IMG/VR virus record: IMGVR_UViG_3300038701_002606
Coordinates: 1 to 32,616 of that record
Source: a virus
Direction: 5' to 3' (one strand)
Length of the DNA: 32,616 nt
Made by a program: the position numbers and the translations under genes. Below the pieces are notes generated by a model. The model ran no database searches. It saw nothing but the letters and a program-made list of their open reading frames with translations, and had not been told where the DNA came from. Shown piece after piece: positions 7,992-15,154 of this stretch; the first letter of the stretch is position 1, and each line of letters opens with the position of its first letter.

Positions 7992-8723
7992 TTAATCCTG
8001 ATAATATCTCGTATTCCAACCGCCCTTACCGGACAGTTCCCAAGTCGCCTCCAGCTCATACACCCCGCCGCGCTCGTCACTCTGCAGACCCGTGAAAAGC
8101 CAATTCCTCCCCGCCGCCACCGTCGGGGGATCACCCTCCGGCGTGCTGATTTCCCCGATGTCATTCAGATTCGTGGGCAACTGGTCGTCCACCCACTTCT
8201 TGACCCAAGAAACTTTCGGATCCCGATACGCCTCGATCCCCTTCTGCACATCCTCAAAAAGCTCAATTTTCAACGGATCCCACCCGCTCGTGTCGATCTC
8301 TTTCAACGATTTCCCATCCTTCTCGCGGGGAGGATTCGTCGCCAACTCATACGCCTCCACAATGTCCGCGTCGTCCAGGTCATCGTATCGCGGATGCGTC
8401 GTAATCGGCTCTTCCGAAAGAGTCACCCGGAGCGAATACACCTCAACCGGACCACCACCACCCCCGGCCCCGCCGCCCGTGTTCGCGCCCTCGTAATTGA
8501 CCCTGACCCGACACATCCCGCCCTCCGTCCCGACAATCTGCCGGTCCGTCACCGCCATGAACGGAAACAATTCCCAGGAACTCCCAATGTAGGGGAGCAA
8601 CACCCCCACCCGATCTTTCTGACAGCTAAATTCCTGCCAACCCTTCCAGAGCCCGCGCCGATCACTCGTCGCCTCAAAGCGATAATTCTTCGTCAGATCC
8701 CCGTCGTCATGCACCTTGGCCAT
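7992..8723 (-). CDS. Putative minor tail protein, unknown
   Basis: The 243-residue protein starts at MAKVHDDGDL. This ATG was chosen because TTGACG at 8739-8744 is 15 nt upstream and GGGACGGG lies between. The upstream TAA of the tape measure gene sits just before the motif. The protein contains a glycine-rich linker (NTGGGAGGGGGPVE) around residue 90 separating an N-terminal beta-rich part from an alpha/beta C-terminal part. No family is recognised. Its place directly after the tape measure gene is that of distal-tail proteins. Confidence 0.6.
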   Translation of the reverse strand: MAKVHDDGDLTKNYRFEATSDRRGLWKGWQEFSCQKDRVGVLLPYIGSSWELFPFMAVTDRQIVGTEGGMCRVRVNYEGANTGGGAGGGGGPVEVYSLRVTLSEEPITTHPRYDDLDDADIVEAYELATNPPREKDGKSLKEIDTSGWDPLKIELFEDVQKGIEAYRDPKVSWVKKWVDDQLPTNLNDIGEISTPEGDPPTVAAGRNWLFTGLQSDERGGVYELEATWELSGKGGWNTRYYQD

Positions 8724-8744
8724 CGTCCCGTCCCGGACCGTCAA

Positions 8745-10298
8745 TTACCCATAGACCGCAATGGGAGATCCCCCGCCGTCCCGCGTGTTGCGCTCGATCG
8801 TTTTCAACGTCCGGTTCCGCTCCCGGTCGAGAGACAGCCCACCCATTCCGGTAATCGCCGCACCACCCACCCGGGCCAGACTCGACACCATCGGGCGGAC
8901 GACCCGCCCCATGATCCCCTCGCTGTCACCCAAGGCCAGATCACCCGCTCCCGCCTTCCCTTGCTCTTCCTTCGCCCCCTGATTGACCGATTCCCGTTGC
9001 TCATCCACGGCCCGACCAATCTTCTCCAAAGTTTTAGAAAGCCTTCCCCGCTCCGCCGATACATCCAAGGGGCCATTCTTCGACATCTCCTCCTTAAAAG
9101 CCCCCGCTGTCGAAACCACCGCGTTCGATAGACTCTCCCGATATCCCTCGCTTGCCCGCATCATAGCCGCCGCACCCGCTGAAAATTCAGCCTTTACCAG
9201 CATCCCGTGTTCTTTTTTTAACCGCTCCGAAATCCCAAAAGATTCCGCGACGGCACTCGGCAAAATCTGCATGAAAGCTTGTGCAATCGCCCCACCCAAC
9301 CCCGACATGATCGAACGCAAACCGGACCAAAAATCTTTTTCAAAAAGAATCCTGAGACCCGAAACGATAATTTCCGGAATATTTTTGATGTATTCGATCA
9401 AAGAAGCAATCACCCCTCTAATCCCCTTCACCAGGTAATTAACAAATTCCTTTGCCGCCAACAACAACCCATCCCTCAACAAACCGGGCACAGCATCTTG
9501 TTTGAATGCCTCCACCAACATCGCCACCGCCCGCCCCACCTGTTGACCGATCCCCGACCAATCCACCGAGTTGAATTTTTCCAACACCGGCAACAACACC
9601 GGATTGATAAAATCCGCCATCCCCACGAACAACCCCCGCAGCTTATCACCCATCCCCCCCAAGAGATCACTCGCTCGATCGAAAGAATCCGCCGACCGAT
9701 TCAAAATTTCCGCCTGACCACCCACGCTCGCCGCCGCATTCGTCATCGCATCCGCATTGCTCAACAAAGCCCCCAGCTCGCCCCCGGACCGCCCGAAAAT
9801 CTGCATCGCACGCGCACTCCGCTCCGCCGGATCCTCGATCCCGGCCAAGGCCCGCTGAATCTCCGTGAATTGCTCCGCCGGACTCATCCGCCTCAAATCT
9901 GCCAGACTCAACCCCAACGCCTCAAACGCCCGCCGATACGTCGCCACCCCCTCCCCGGCCTCCACGATCGATCGCTGCATTTTCTGGATCGTCGGCTGCA
10001 ATTTCTCGCCACTGATCCCCGCGTCCCGCAACGCCCTCTCCATCACCAACGCCTCACCCGCCGCCAATCCCGTATTCGCCGCGATGTCCGAAAGCCGCCC
10101 CCCCATATCCAGAGCCGACCGAATCCCCCGTGCCGAGGCATACATCGAGGCCATCGCCGCCGCCCCACCGGCCAGAGCCCCACCAATCGACAACCGCTTC
10201 AAACTCCCCGCCAACCCGGCCAACATCCCCTTGGCCCGATCCATCGCCCGACCCAGCCCCGAAGTGTCGCCCCCTACCTTATACGTCAACGCCGCCAT
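8745..10298 (-). CDS. Tail tape measure protein (short)
   Basis: The 517 residues are helix-rich, with long alanine/glycine stretches and hydrophobic segments in the middle (VNYLVKGIRGVIASLIEYI). The N-terminus (AALTYKVGGDTSGLGRAMDR) and the text around residue 150 (MSPAEQFTEIQRALAGIEDP, ERSARAMQIFGRSG) are typical of phage tail tape measure proteins. Length sets tail length in this family, so a short tail of a siphovirus is predicted. It follows the tail assembly chaperone genes, as usual, but a divergent plus-strand block is inserted between them. ATG 10298 has TTGACG at 10315-10320 with G-rich spacer. Confidence 0.85.
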   Translation of the reverse strand: MAALTYKVGGDTSGLGRAMDRAKGMLAGLAGSLKRLSIGGALAGGAAAMASMYASARGIRSALDMGGRLSDIAANTGLAAGEALVMERALRDAGISGEKLQPTIQKMQRSIVEAGEGVATYRRAFEALGLSLADLRRMSPAEQFTEIQRALAGIEDPAERSARAMQIFGRSGGELGALLSNADAMTNAAASVGGQAEILNRSADSFDRASDLLGGMGDKLRGLFVGMADFINPVLLPVLEKFNSVDWSGIGQQVGRAVAMLVEAFKQDAVPGLLRDGLLLAAKEFVNYLVKGIRGVIASLIEYIKNIPEIIVSGLRILFEKDFWSGLRSIMSGLGGAIAQAFMQILPSAVAESFGISERLKKEHGMLVKAEFSAGAAAMMRASEGYRESLSNAVVSTAGAFKEEMSKNGPLDVSAERGRLSKTLEKIGRAVDEQRESVNQGAKEEQGKAGAGDLALGDSEGIMGRVVRPMVSSLARVGGAAITGMGGLSLDRERNRTLKTIERNTRDGGGSPIAVYG

Positions 10299-10324
10299 AC
10301 ACCCCGCCCCAACTCGTCAACACC

Positions 10325-10366
10325 CCCCGGAATCACCCCGGAATCACCCCGGAATCACCCCGGAAT
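10325..10366. repeat. 11-bp tandem repeat CCCCGGAATCA, about 3.8 copies
   Basis: Copies start at 10325, 10336, 10347 and 10358 and run into a stretch of ten A (10367-10376). The array is in the noncoding gap between the tape measure gene and the plus-strand block, upstream of the tape measure leader. The function is unknown. It may be replication slippage or a protein-binding array. Confidence 0.7.
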
Positions 10367-10381
10367 AAAAAAAAAACGAAA

Positions 10382-10415
10382 AAAAGTGTCCTTTCCCCTT
10401 GCGCTCCCCACTTTT
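10382..10415 (-). terminator. Weak candidate leftward terminator
   Basis: AAAAGTG (10382-10388) and CACTTTT (10409-10415) can pair across a 20-nt loop. On the minus strand the stem is followed by a T-rich tract that ends in ten T. The stem is only 7 bp and AU-rich, so termination would be weak. The same bases include the promoter and palindrome of the plus-strand block, so this may be incidental. Confidence 0.3.
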
Positions 10416-10426
10416 AAGTGTATTCT
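10399..10426 (+). promoter_or_regulatory. Candidate promoter of the plus-strand three-gene block
   Basis: TTGCGC at 10399-10404 and TATTCT at 10421-10426 are separated by 16 bp and lie 46 bp upstream of the first ATG (10472). This resembles a sigma-70-type promoter. It is the only plausible promoter for the plus-strand genes, which cannot be served by the leftward operon. Confidence 0.5.
10409..10420. promoter_or_regulatory. Palindrome CACTTTTAAGTG, candidate operator
   Basis: The 12-bp inverted repeat, 5-bp arms CACTT and AAGTG around TT, lies between the candidate -35 and -10 elements. That is where a small HTH autorepressor encoded in the same block could block transcription. Known Aca proteins bind inverted repeats in acr promoters this way. 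Binding is inference. Confidence 0.45.
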
Positions 10427-10471
10427 ACAAACATCGGCAGGCAATAAAGCCCCGACAAACCAGACAGAACA

Positions 10472-10870
10472 ATGAAACACCAAGTCACTTATACGAAGCT
10501 CGATGGAAGCACGAACACCATTAAGGGAAGCCTCTCCGATTTGGAGCGAAAAATAAAAAAGGCCCAAAAAAATCATCCAGGCCATGACCTATCCCCGAAA
10601 TTCTCCCCGCTTGAGTGGGAACACCCCGACTTGAGCGGCGAGGCTTTTTCACTGCTCTCCGAATCAGGATCATTTGTGATTCAGTATGAAGCCTTCCACA
10701 ACGACAGCTCGAAATCATGGAATGGTGTAATCTGGAATAAGACCTTCAGCGATAATAATGGACGCCCGTTCACCTTCAACTCCGAGGATGACGCTGAAAA
10801 GTTCCACGAACTCATGACCAAAACCCCAAACGCAATTTACAAAATTTCGACAACAATCCCCAATTCCTAA
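10472..10870 (+). CDS. Unknown small protein, first gene of plus-strand block (candidate anti-CRISPR or other moron)
   Basis: The 132-residue soluble protein is rich in Lys, Ser and Asn (begins MKHQVTYTKLDGSTNTIKG) and has no recognised motif. Base composition is visibly AT-richer than the flanking tail genes, and it is coded on the opposite strand, the usual signs of a moron. It is followed by a second small unknown gene and a small HTH gene. The candidate promoter and palindrome lie just upstream. Inhibition of a host defence system is a context-based guess only. Confidence 0.7.
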   Translation: MKHQVTYTKLDGSTNTIKGSLSDLERKIKKAQKNHPGHDLSPKFSPLEWEHPDLSGEAFSLLSESGSFVIQYEAFHNDSSKSWNGVIWNKTFSDNNGRPFTFNSEDDAEKFHELMTKTPNAIYKISTTIPNS

Positions 10871-10896
10871 GGGTTAAATTTCACTAAACCAAGAAA

Positions 10897-11214
10897 ATGA
10901 AAGAATACCACGCCACTCAAAAAAGCAACGTACTCAACTGGGCTTTTACCGGAACCCTCACCGAAATCGCCGATTGCCTCACCGGAGACGGGAAGGCCCA
11001 AATCCTCGAAATCGAAGCCGAAAACGAAGATTACCCCGAAGAAGCCAAGACCCCGGGGATCTACTATACCCCCAACTGCGAAGCATGGGACCTTGAACGC
11101 GCCGGGGGGCTTGACAATAAACGAAACATCCTCGGGAGAACCCCGATGGAAGCCGCCATCATCGCCATCCTTCAACACGATGGAACTCAAGCCACTCTGG
11201 AAGAACTGTCATGA
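10897..11214 (+). CDS. Unknown small protein, second gene of plus-strand block
   Basis: The 105-residue acidic protein (MKEYHATQKSNVLNWAFTGT) has many Glu/Asp and a C-terminal helix-like part (TPMEAAIIAILQHDG). No family is recognised. It is 26 bp after the first gene and overlaps the following HTH gene by ATGA, so the three are co-transcribed and probably translationally coupled. Small size, acidity and company fit anti-defence proteins, which often mimic nucleic acid. That is inference. Confidence 0.7.
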   Translation: MKEYHATQKSNVLNWAFTGTLTEIADCLTGDGKAQILEIEAENEDYPEEAKTPGIYYTPNCEAWDLERAGGLDNKRNILGRTPMEAAIIAILQHDGTQATLEELS

Positions 11215-11456
11215 AAATCACCTGCCACCACCCCGCCAGCTCCTACGGAATCCCCGTCATCCTCGATGATGACGGGGAGCCCATGGACTACACCCCCGGC
11301 CTGAAAGCCGTCCTGAAAAAAATCGGCTGGACCCGCGAACAAGCCGCCATCGAGGCTGGCTACAAATCCGCCCGGTCCATCGAAAAATTCTTTCAGGGTG
11401 TCCCGCCGTCCGCGCAACTCCTCAACCGTCTCGCCGTCGAGTTGGATCGACAATAG
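11211..11456 (+). CDS. Small helix-turn-helix protein, Aca-like position
   Basis: The 81-residue protein has a short N-terminal strand-rich part (MKITCHHPASSYGIPVILDD) and a C-terminal HTH at about 41-62 (TREQAAIEAGYKSARSIEKF) in a Cro/HigA-like fold context. Anti-CRISPR-associated (Aca) proteins are HTH proteins of similar size encoded as the last gene of acr operons, where they repress their own operon. Here the gene is last in a divergent moron block with a palindrome in the promoter. It could equally be the antitoxin of a toxin-antitoxin set or a Cro-like regulator. Confidence 0.7.
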   Translation: MKITCHHPASSYGIPVILDDDGEPMDYTPGLKAVLKKIGWTREQAAIEAGYKSARSIEKFFQGVPPSAQLLNRLAVELDRQ

Positions 11457-11471
11457 CGACAGACTCCCACC

Positions 11472-12133
11472 TCACTCCCCCAACAAAGGCCCCGCGTTCT
11501 CGCGCCGGGCCTTGATTCGTTGGAACTTCTCCCGCATCGTCTCCGCGGTCCCCCGCTCCGCCTTCCGGCCCCGATCAAATTTCATCGCCACCCCTGCCGC
11601 AATTCCGGACGCATGGAGAATCCCCAAGCCCTTCGCCATCGGGAGCCGCCACAAAATAAAACGATCACTCCAGCCGGTCTCCCGGGCAATCCCGGCCAGG
11701 TACATCACCCACCAGTCCGGCGAGTCGCCTTCTTCCGGTTCTTCGCTCCAGCCCCCCGGCTCACGGTCTTTTTTTTTGGCGACGCCCTCGCCGCTTCGAT
11801 CTCCGCTTTCTCCGCTTCGATCAATTCCCAAAACTCCCCGACATCTTCCGGAGTCAATCCCATTGAGATTTCCTTCGCCTTGACCTTCCACTCCCGGTCA
11901 TCGGCATCCACTACAAACTCCGCCAGTTCCCGGTCATCCATCGCCACAACCAGCAACATCTCGAAGAGGTCATCTTGATTCACCGTGTCCCCCTTCTTCG
12001 CCCCCATCACAATCGGATTCTCCCGCTCTTCCAGGATCACAATCCGCCCCGCCGTCAAAGGGTGTAACCTCTGCCCGCAGAATTTCGGGCGGCTCTCAAA
12101 CAACATCATCGGCACTCTCTTTTTCTCACTCAT
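11472..12133 (-). CDS. Tail assembly chaperone, frameshifted long form (G-T type)
   Basis: The protein is read from ATG 12133 and shifts -1 at the A9 run (11769-11777 on the plus strand) into the frame ending at 11472, giving about 220 residues. The downstream frame is open from before the overlap and contains the conserved-looking part SPDWWVMYLAGIARETGWS. A pair of overlapping frames just before the tape measure gene, joined by a slippery sequence, is the hallmark of lambda gpG/gpGT-type chaperones. These coat the tape measure protein and recruit tail tube subunits. The shift direction follows from codon phase: AAA-AAA-AAG becomes AAA-AAA-GAC. Confidence 0.75.
11486..11513 (+). terminator. 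GC-rich hairpin ending the plus-strand block
   Basis: AAGGCCC (11486-11492) pairs with GGGCCTT (11507-11513), and an inner CGCG/CGCG pair extends the stem with a two-base bulge. It lies 30 bp after the stop of the HTH gene and inside the 3' end of the convergent chaperone reading frame. There is no long T-run, so efficiency is uncertain. It may act on both strands. Confidence 0.45.
11705..12133 (-). CDS. Tail assembly chaperone, short form (G type)
   Basis: The 142-residue protein is mainly helical and acidic with a lysine-rich end (ASPKKKTVSRGAGAKNRK). It starts with MSEKKRVPMMLFESRP, and its ATG overlaps the stop of the upstream gene (ATGA). The KKK codons are the slippery run. Most ribosomes should terminate here at 11705, and a minority shift to make the longer form. 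Family placement rests on position before the tape measure gene and on the frameshift overlap. Confidence 0.8.
   Translation of the reverse strand: MSEKKRVPMMLFESRPKFCGQRLHPLTAGRIVILEERENPIVMGAKKGDTVNQDDLFEMLLVVAMDDRELAEFVVDADDREWKVKAKEISMGLTPEDVGEFWELIEAEKAEIEAARASPKKKTVSRGAGAKNRKKATRRTGG
11769..11777 (-). other. Slippery A9 run for -1 ribosomal frameshifting
   Basis: Nine consecutive A on the coding strand, in the 0 frame CCA-AAA-AAA-AAG, permit tandem slippage to the -1 frame. It lies inside the 187-bp overlap (11705-11891) of the two chaperone frames. A run this long is otherwise rare in this GC-rich coding DNA. Confidence 0.75.
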
Positions 12134-12540
12134 CGATCAAATTTCCCTAAAATTTTCTCCTCCATTTCCGCGGTCGCATTGCTTGGCAACATCGCCACCG
12201 CATCACCGGCCCGCATGAAAACGTAATCCCCCAACCCCGCCAACTCCCTTTGAGTCTCTTTGAAATTCCATTGAGCCGCCATCGCATAGGCAAACGGATG
12301 CTCCGGATTCTTCTCGATCCAAGACACCCCTTCCTTCCACGCCTTGACCAGCTCGACCGTCTGCCACTTCCCGCACTCGCTCACCGGCGACAGGAAGTAT
12401 TGATACCTCCGCCCATGCTCATGCTCCGGCGTAATCACCCGACACCGCTCTCGACCCACCGGCCTCACCCCCACCGCCATCAATGCCGACAACAAAAAAA
12501 TGTCGCGCGTCTCAAAGTCCTCGCGAGAAGCTGCCGACAT
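12130..12540 (-). CDS. Putative tail-module protein, unknown
   Basis: The 136-residue protein starts at MSAASREDFETRD. This ATG (12540) has GGGAG about 10 nt upstream, whereas the longer frame reaches 12594. It is soluble, with mixed alpha/beta text (RRYQYFLSPVSECGKWQ) and an aromatic-rich middle. The gene lies between tail tube candidate and chaperone and is joined to the chaperone by ATGA. No family is recognised. Confidence 0.6.
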   Translation of the reverse strand: MSAASREDFETRDIFLLSALMAVGVRPVGRERCRVITPEHEHGRRYQYFLSPVSECGKWQTVELVKAWKEGVSWIEKNPEHPFAYAMAAQWNFKETQRELAGLGDYVFMRAGDAVAMLPSNATAEMEEKILGKFDR

Positions 12541-12680
12541 ATTCACCACTCCCTCATTCATCACCCCGAAAAATAGAGACTCCCGACGGAGCAAGGGAGG
12601 GTGGAGTGGGAAGTGGGAACCCGTCTCCTTGTCCGTCGGAAGAAATTAAAAATCAAACTCATCGCCCACTCCTCATCCAC

Positions 12681-13058
12681 TTAGGATTGCAAGGTCCCCA
12701 AGGTCGGGAAGTAAGTCCCCCCGAAATCCAGACCACCAAAGGCCCGGTTCTCCCGGCTCCGACGCCCTGATTTCACGATGGCCTTGCCACTGGTGCCCAC
12801 CCCGAACTCGTCGTAATCGGGATCATTCCCCAGGGTGATCGCCGCGCCCAGTCCCGCCGACAAGTCCGCCGCGCTCGACTCAAAACCGCTCGCTTCGAAG
12901 TCCACCTTGGGATTGAAAAACGCCCCGGAGACATCATCGCCATCCTCGTCCCCGAAGGTCACTTCCTCAATCGCAAAAGAGGAAGTGAAGGATTGAATCG
13001 TCATCCCGGTCTCCGCCGTCACTCCGAAGATACCCGTGCCATAAACAGTCGCCGCCAT
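12681..13058 (-). CDS. Putative tail tube (major tail) protein
   Basis: The 125-residue protein begins MAATVYGTGIFGVTAETGMT and is rich in Gly, Ser, Thr and Asp with predicted beta strands throughout. Its position after the tail terminator candidate and before the chaperone matches the major tail protein of siphoviruses. The assignment is from position and composition, and the protein is short for the family. ATG 13058 was chosen because TTGACG at 13076-13081 is 17 nt upstream and GGGAGG lies between. Confidence 0.55.
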   Translation of the reverse strand: MAATVYGTGIFGVTAETGMTIQSFTSSFAIEEVTFGDEDGDDVSGAFFNPKVDFEASGFESSAADLSAGLGAAITLGNDPDYDEFGVGTSGKAIVKSGRRSRENRAFGGLDFGGTYFPTLGTLQS

Positions 13059-13077
13059 AATAATGTGCCTCCCGCCG

Positions 13078-13548
13078 TCAACTGACCGCACCCCGGAATT
13101 GCGCAGTAAAACCTACCTCTCCCACAAACCAATCATCCTCCACCCGCCACGCTCCGGAATCGCTCCGCAGGTCGTAAACCTCCAGCTCCTCTTCTCCGAT
13201 CCCGCGCTCATTCTCATCATCATTCAACCACTCCACACACGCCGTCAGACTCACCCCCGCCACCGTTAAAGCACTCTCCACTCCGGCCAACAACTCCCGC
13301 CGGATCGTCTCCGAAACATCCCGCGCCTTCATCTCTAACAGAATCTTCCCCATTACCGAATACACCCCATCCAGCACCTCATGCTCCTCCGGTTCCTCCG
13401 CGTCCAGGGTTACATTCAGGGATCCCTTCGATCCCTCATAATCCCGCATCCTCGGAGTCACCCCGCCGGGAATCCCGATCGCCACCCAGTCAACAGTCTC
13501 CGATAAATACTCACCCAATGCCACCAACAGACGATCACTCGCTACCAT
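13078..13548 (-). CDS. Putative tail terminator / neck protein
   Basis: The 156-residue acidic protein has an N-terminal helix (SDRLLVALGEYLSETVDW) and a beta-rich remainder that ends FVGEVGFTAQFRGAVS. Size, start and place between the gp10-like gene and the tail tube gene agree with tail terminator proteins. There is no diagnostic motif. ATG 13548 has TTGACG at 13563-13568, 14 nt upstream. The stop TGA at 13080-13078 is part of the TTGACG motif of the next gene. Confidence 0.5.
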   Translation of the reverse strand: MVASDRLLVALGEYLSETVDWVAIGIPGGVTPRMRDYEGSKGSLNVTLDAEEPEEHEVLDGVYSVMGKILLEMKARDVSETIRRELLAGVESALTVAGVSLTACVEWLNDDENERGIGEEELEVYDLRSDSGAWRVEDDWFVGEVGFTAQFRGAVS

Positions 13549-13578
13549 GACCCGCTCCCGTTCGTCAATTCACCCGCC

Positions 13579-14052
13579 TTAAAACGCGGATGGGACTTCC
13601 CGCAACCACTCCGCCACCCCATGAATGACACATCCAGATTGGTTCAAAAAAAGATCGCTTCTCGCATCGTAAGCCACAAGAAAAGACCGCCCCTCACCAG
13701 GCAAAGCCGCCAAGTAAACCTTCAAGTCTTCAACAAGAACAACACCCTTTTCATCCCGGGCCACAATCCCCCATCTGTCAGGAACCCCGACCCGGCTCAT
13801 GATAGCGGAGGCCGCTTCTTTCGCAGATTCATCAATTTCCCTTCCAGGATCAACTTCCCCATAAAAATCAGACACCGATCGATCTATCGGCAAATCCCCA
13901 CGCTCCACCAAAATATTCACATTGGCAGCACGAAGTGAAATAGACGCGAAACAAAAATTTTCCCACATCTTCTTATCTCTGACCTCTCCTTTTTCAATAG
14001 CGTATCCCATGTTAAACCACCGTCGCGTCAACCATACCGCTGTCCCGTTCAT
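13579..14052 (-). CDS. Unknown protein inside the tail module, possible moron
   Basis: The 157-residue protein (MNGTAVWLTRRWFNMGYAIE) does not resemble neck or tail proteins. Codon use is less GC-biased than its neighbours (many Asn, Ile, Lys codons ending in A/T). The start ATG overlaps the stop of the previous gene as TGATG. It may be an inserted accessory gene kept in the same orientation. No function is recognised. Confidence 0.55.
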   Translation of the reverse strand: MNGTAVWLTRRWFNMGYAIEKGEVRDKKMWENFCFASISLRAANVNILVERGDLPIDRSVSDFYGEVDPGREIDESAKEAASAIMSRVGVPDRWGIVARDEKGVVLVEDLKVYLAALPGEGRSFLVAYDARSDLFLNQSGCVIHGVAEWLREVPSAF

Positions 14053-14744
14053 CAATTCACCCCCCGCCGATTCGCCTCCCGCTCCGCCTTCTTCGCCGCC
14101 GCCCGTTCCTTCCGTCGCAAAGCCGCGAGCAAGGCCCGGTCCTTCCGCCTCATCACGTCGCGAATCCCACTTTCCCCCATCACTCGCTTGCTCGCGACGT
14201 GTTTAGGATCCGCCGAAAATTTCCACATCGCGCCGGTCACCGCCCGCCGTCGCCTCGATCTCCCCCGACTCCTCGCCCGCAAGATCCATCCTTGAAATCT
14301 CCCTTTCAGCTCCGCCGGATCCCCGGCCACCATCGCCCCCTTCGCCATCCCGACCCGCGCTTGCACCTCCGCCAAGTAAGCCTGGAACACACTGACCACG
14401 ATTTTCTTCTTACTCCCCCGCCGCGTCCGCCCCCGACTCCCCCGTCTGCTCTCATGCCATCGCTTCGCCTCCGCCCGATTCTTCACCACGCCACTCCCCA
14501 TCCTCGCCCGCTCCGGCACCACTAGGAAGATTTTGAGCAAGTCAGACTTGACCGCATTCTCTCCCATCTCCCGCGCCTTCTTCCCACTCCCAAATGGTTG
14601 AGTGCGCCTCACCACCGAATCCCGCACCACCTTGGCCGAGAAATCCGCAAACTCCCCCATCCGCATCCCGGCCCGCCGCTTGAACCGATCAATCTCCCGC
14701 CGCGTCTCCGCCAATCCCCTCACCTCAATCTTGACCTTGACCAT
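14052..14744 (-). CDS. Putative HK97 gp10-like minor tail / tail completion protein
   Basis: The 230-residue protein is strongly basic. The N-terminal segment (VKVKIEVRGLAETRREIDRF) is the typical opening of HK97 gp10-like proteins, which join tail and head. Residues 110-175 carry an Arg/Lys/Gly-rich insertion that is not usual and lengthens the protein beyond the roughly 120-150 residues of the family. The ATG at 14744 forms TGATG with the upstream stop. Confidence 0.6.
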   Translation of the reverse strand: MVKVKIEVRGLAETRREIDRFKRRAGMRMGEFADFSAKVVRDSVVRRTQPFGSGKKAREMGENAVKSDLLKIFLVVPERARMGSGVVKNRAEAKRWHESRRGSRGRTRRGSKKKIVVSVFQAYLAEVQARVGMAKGAMVAGDPAELKGRFQGWILRARSRGRSRRRRAVTGAMWKFSADPKHVASKRVMGESGIRDVMRRKDRALLAALRRKERAAAKKAEREANRRGVN

Positions 14745-15061
14745 CACTCCGTCTCCAGTTCCACGCTCCAGGCCACATCTCCGATTTCCCTAAGACAGCT
14801 CACGACCCTCATCGTCTGCCCGTCCAGGTCCAACAAGGTTTCCCTCTCCAATCCATCCGCCGGAAGATACGCCAACCGCACCCGCACCGTCACCCGGAAT
14901 TGCTCCCGCGTCCCGCCCGTCTCCCATTCTTCCCGACTCTCTTCTCCGCTTCTCGCACAGGGAAACGTCTCCCCATCGTAATCAATCGACCCCGGAAAAC
15001 AGTCTTCCAGGATCAACTGCGATTGCGTCAAAAACTCACCACGACTCGCCGCCAAACTCAT
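14744..15061 (-). CDS. Putative head-tail connector protein
   Basis: The 105-residue acidic protein (MSLAASRGEFLTQSQLILED) ends in a beta-rich part (RVVSCLREIGDVAWSVELE). It is the first gene after the capsid terminator and before the gp10-like gene, the place of head-tail adaptors. The start at ATG 15061 is favoured by TTGACG at 15076-15081, 14 nt upstream. A longer frame to 15130 would pass through the terminator hairpin and is unlikely. Confidence 0.5.
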   Translation of the reverse strand: MSLAASRGEFLTQSQLILEDCFPGSIDYDGETFPCARSGEESREEWETGGTREQFRVTVRVRLAYLPADGLERETLLDLDGQTMRVVSCLREIGDVAWSVELETE

Positions 15062-15086
15062 ATCCCGCCCGTCGTCGTCAATCGCT

Positions 15087-15123
15087 AAAAAAACGGCCCG
15101 ACGGGCAGAACCCGCCGGGCCGT
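15087..15123 (-). terminator. Strong rho-independent terminator after the capsid gene
   Basis: On the minus strand ACGGCCCGGCGGG pairs with the complementary CCCGTCGGGCCGT across a short loop, and the stem is followed by seven T (15093-15087). It begins 32 bp after the capsid stop. It separates head from tail genes and would raise capsid transcript relative to tail transcript, with readthrough or antitermination needed for the tail. Confidence 0.85.
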
Positions 15124-15154
15124 GCAACACACAGCATTCTGCAAAGAAAACTTT

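Noticed and set aside
10325-10376. CRISPR-like array
   Set aside because: The 11-bp units are directly abutting without spacers, so it is a simple tandem repeat. No other CRISPR-like spacing was seen in the window.
9279-10475. Plus-strand open frame (398 codons) opposite the tape measure gene
   Set aside because: It is an Arg/His/Pro/Gln-rich shadow of the tape measure gene with no recognisable feature.
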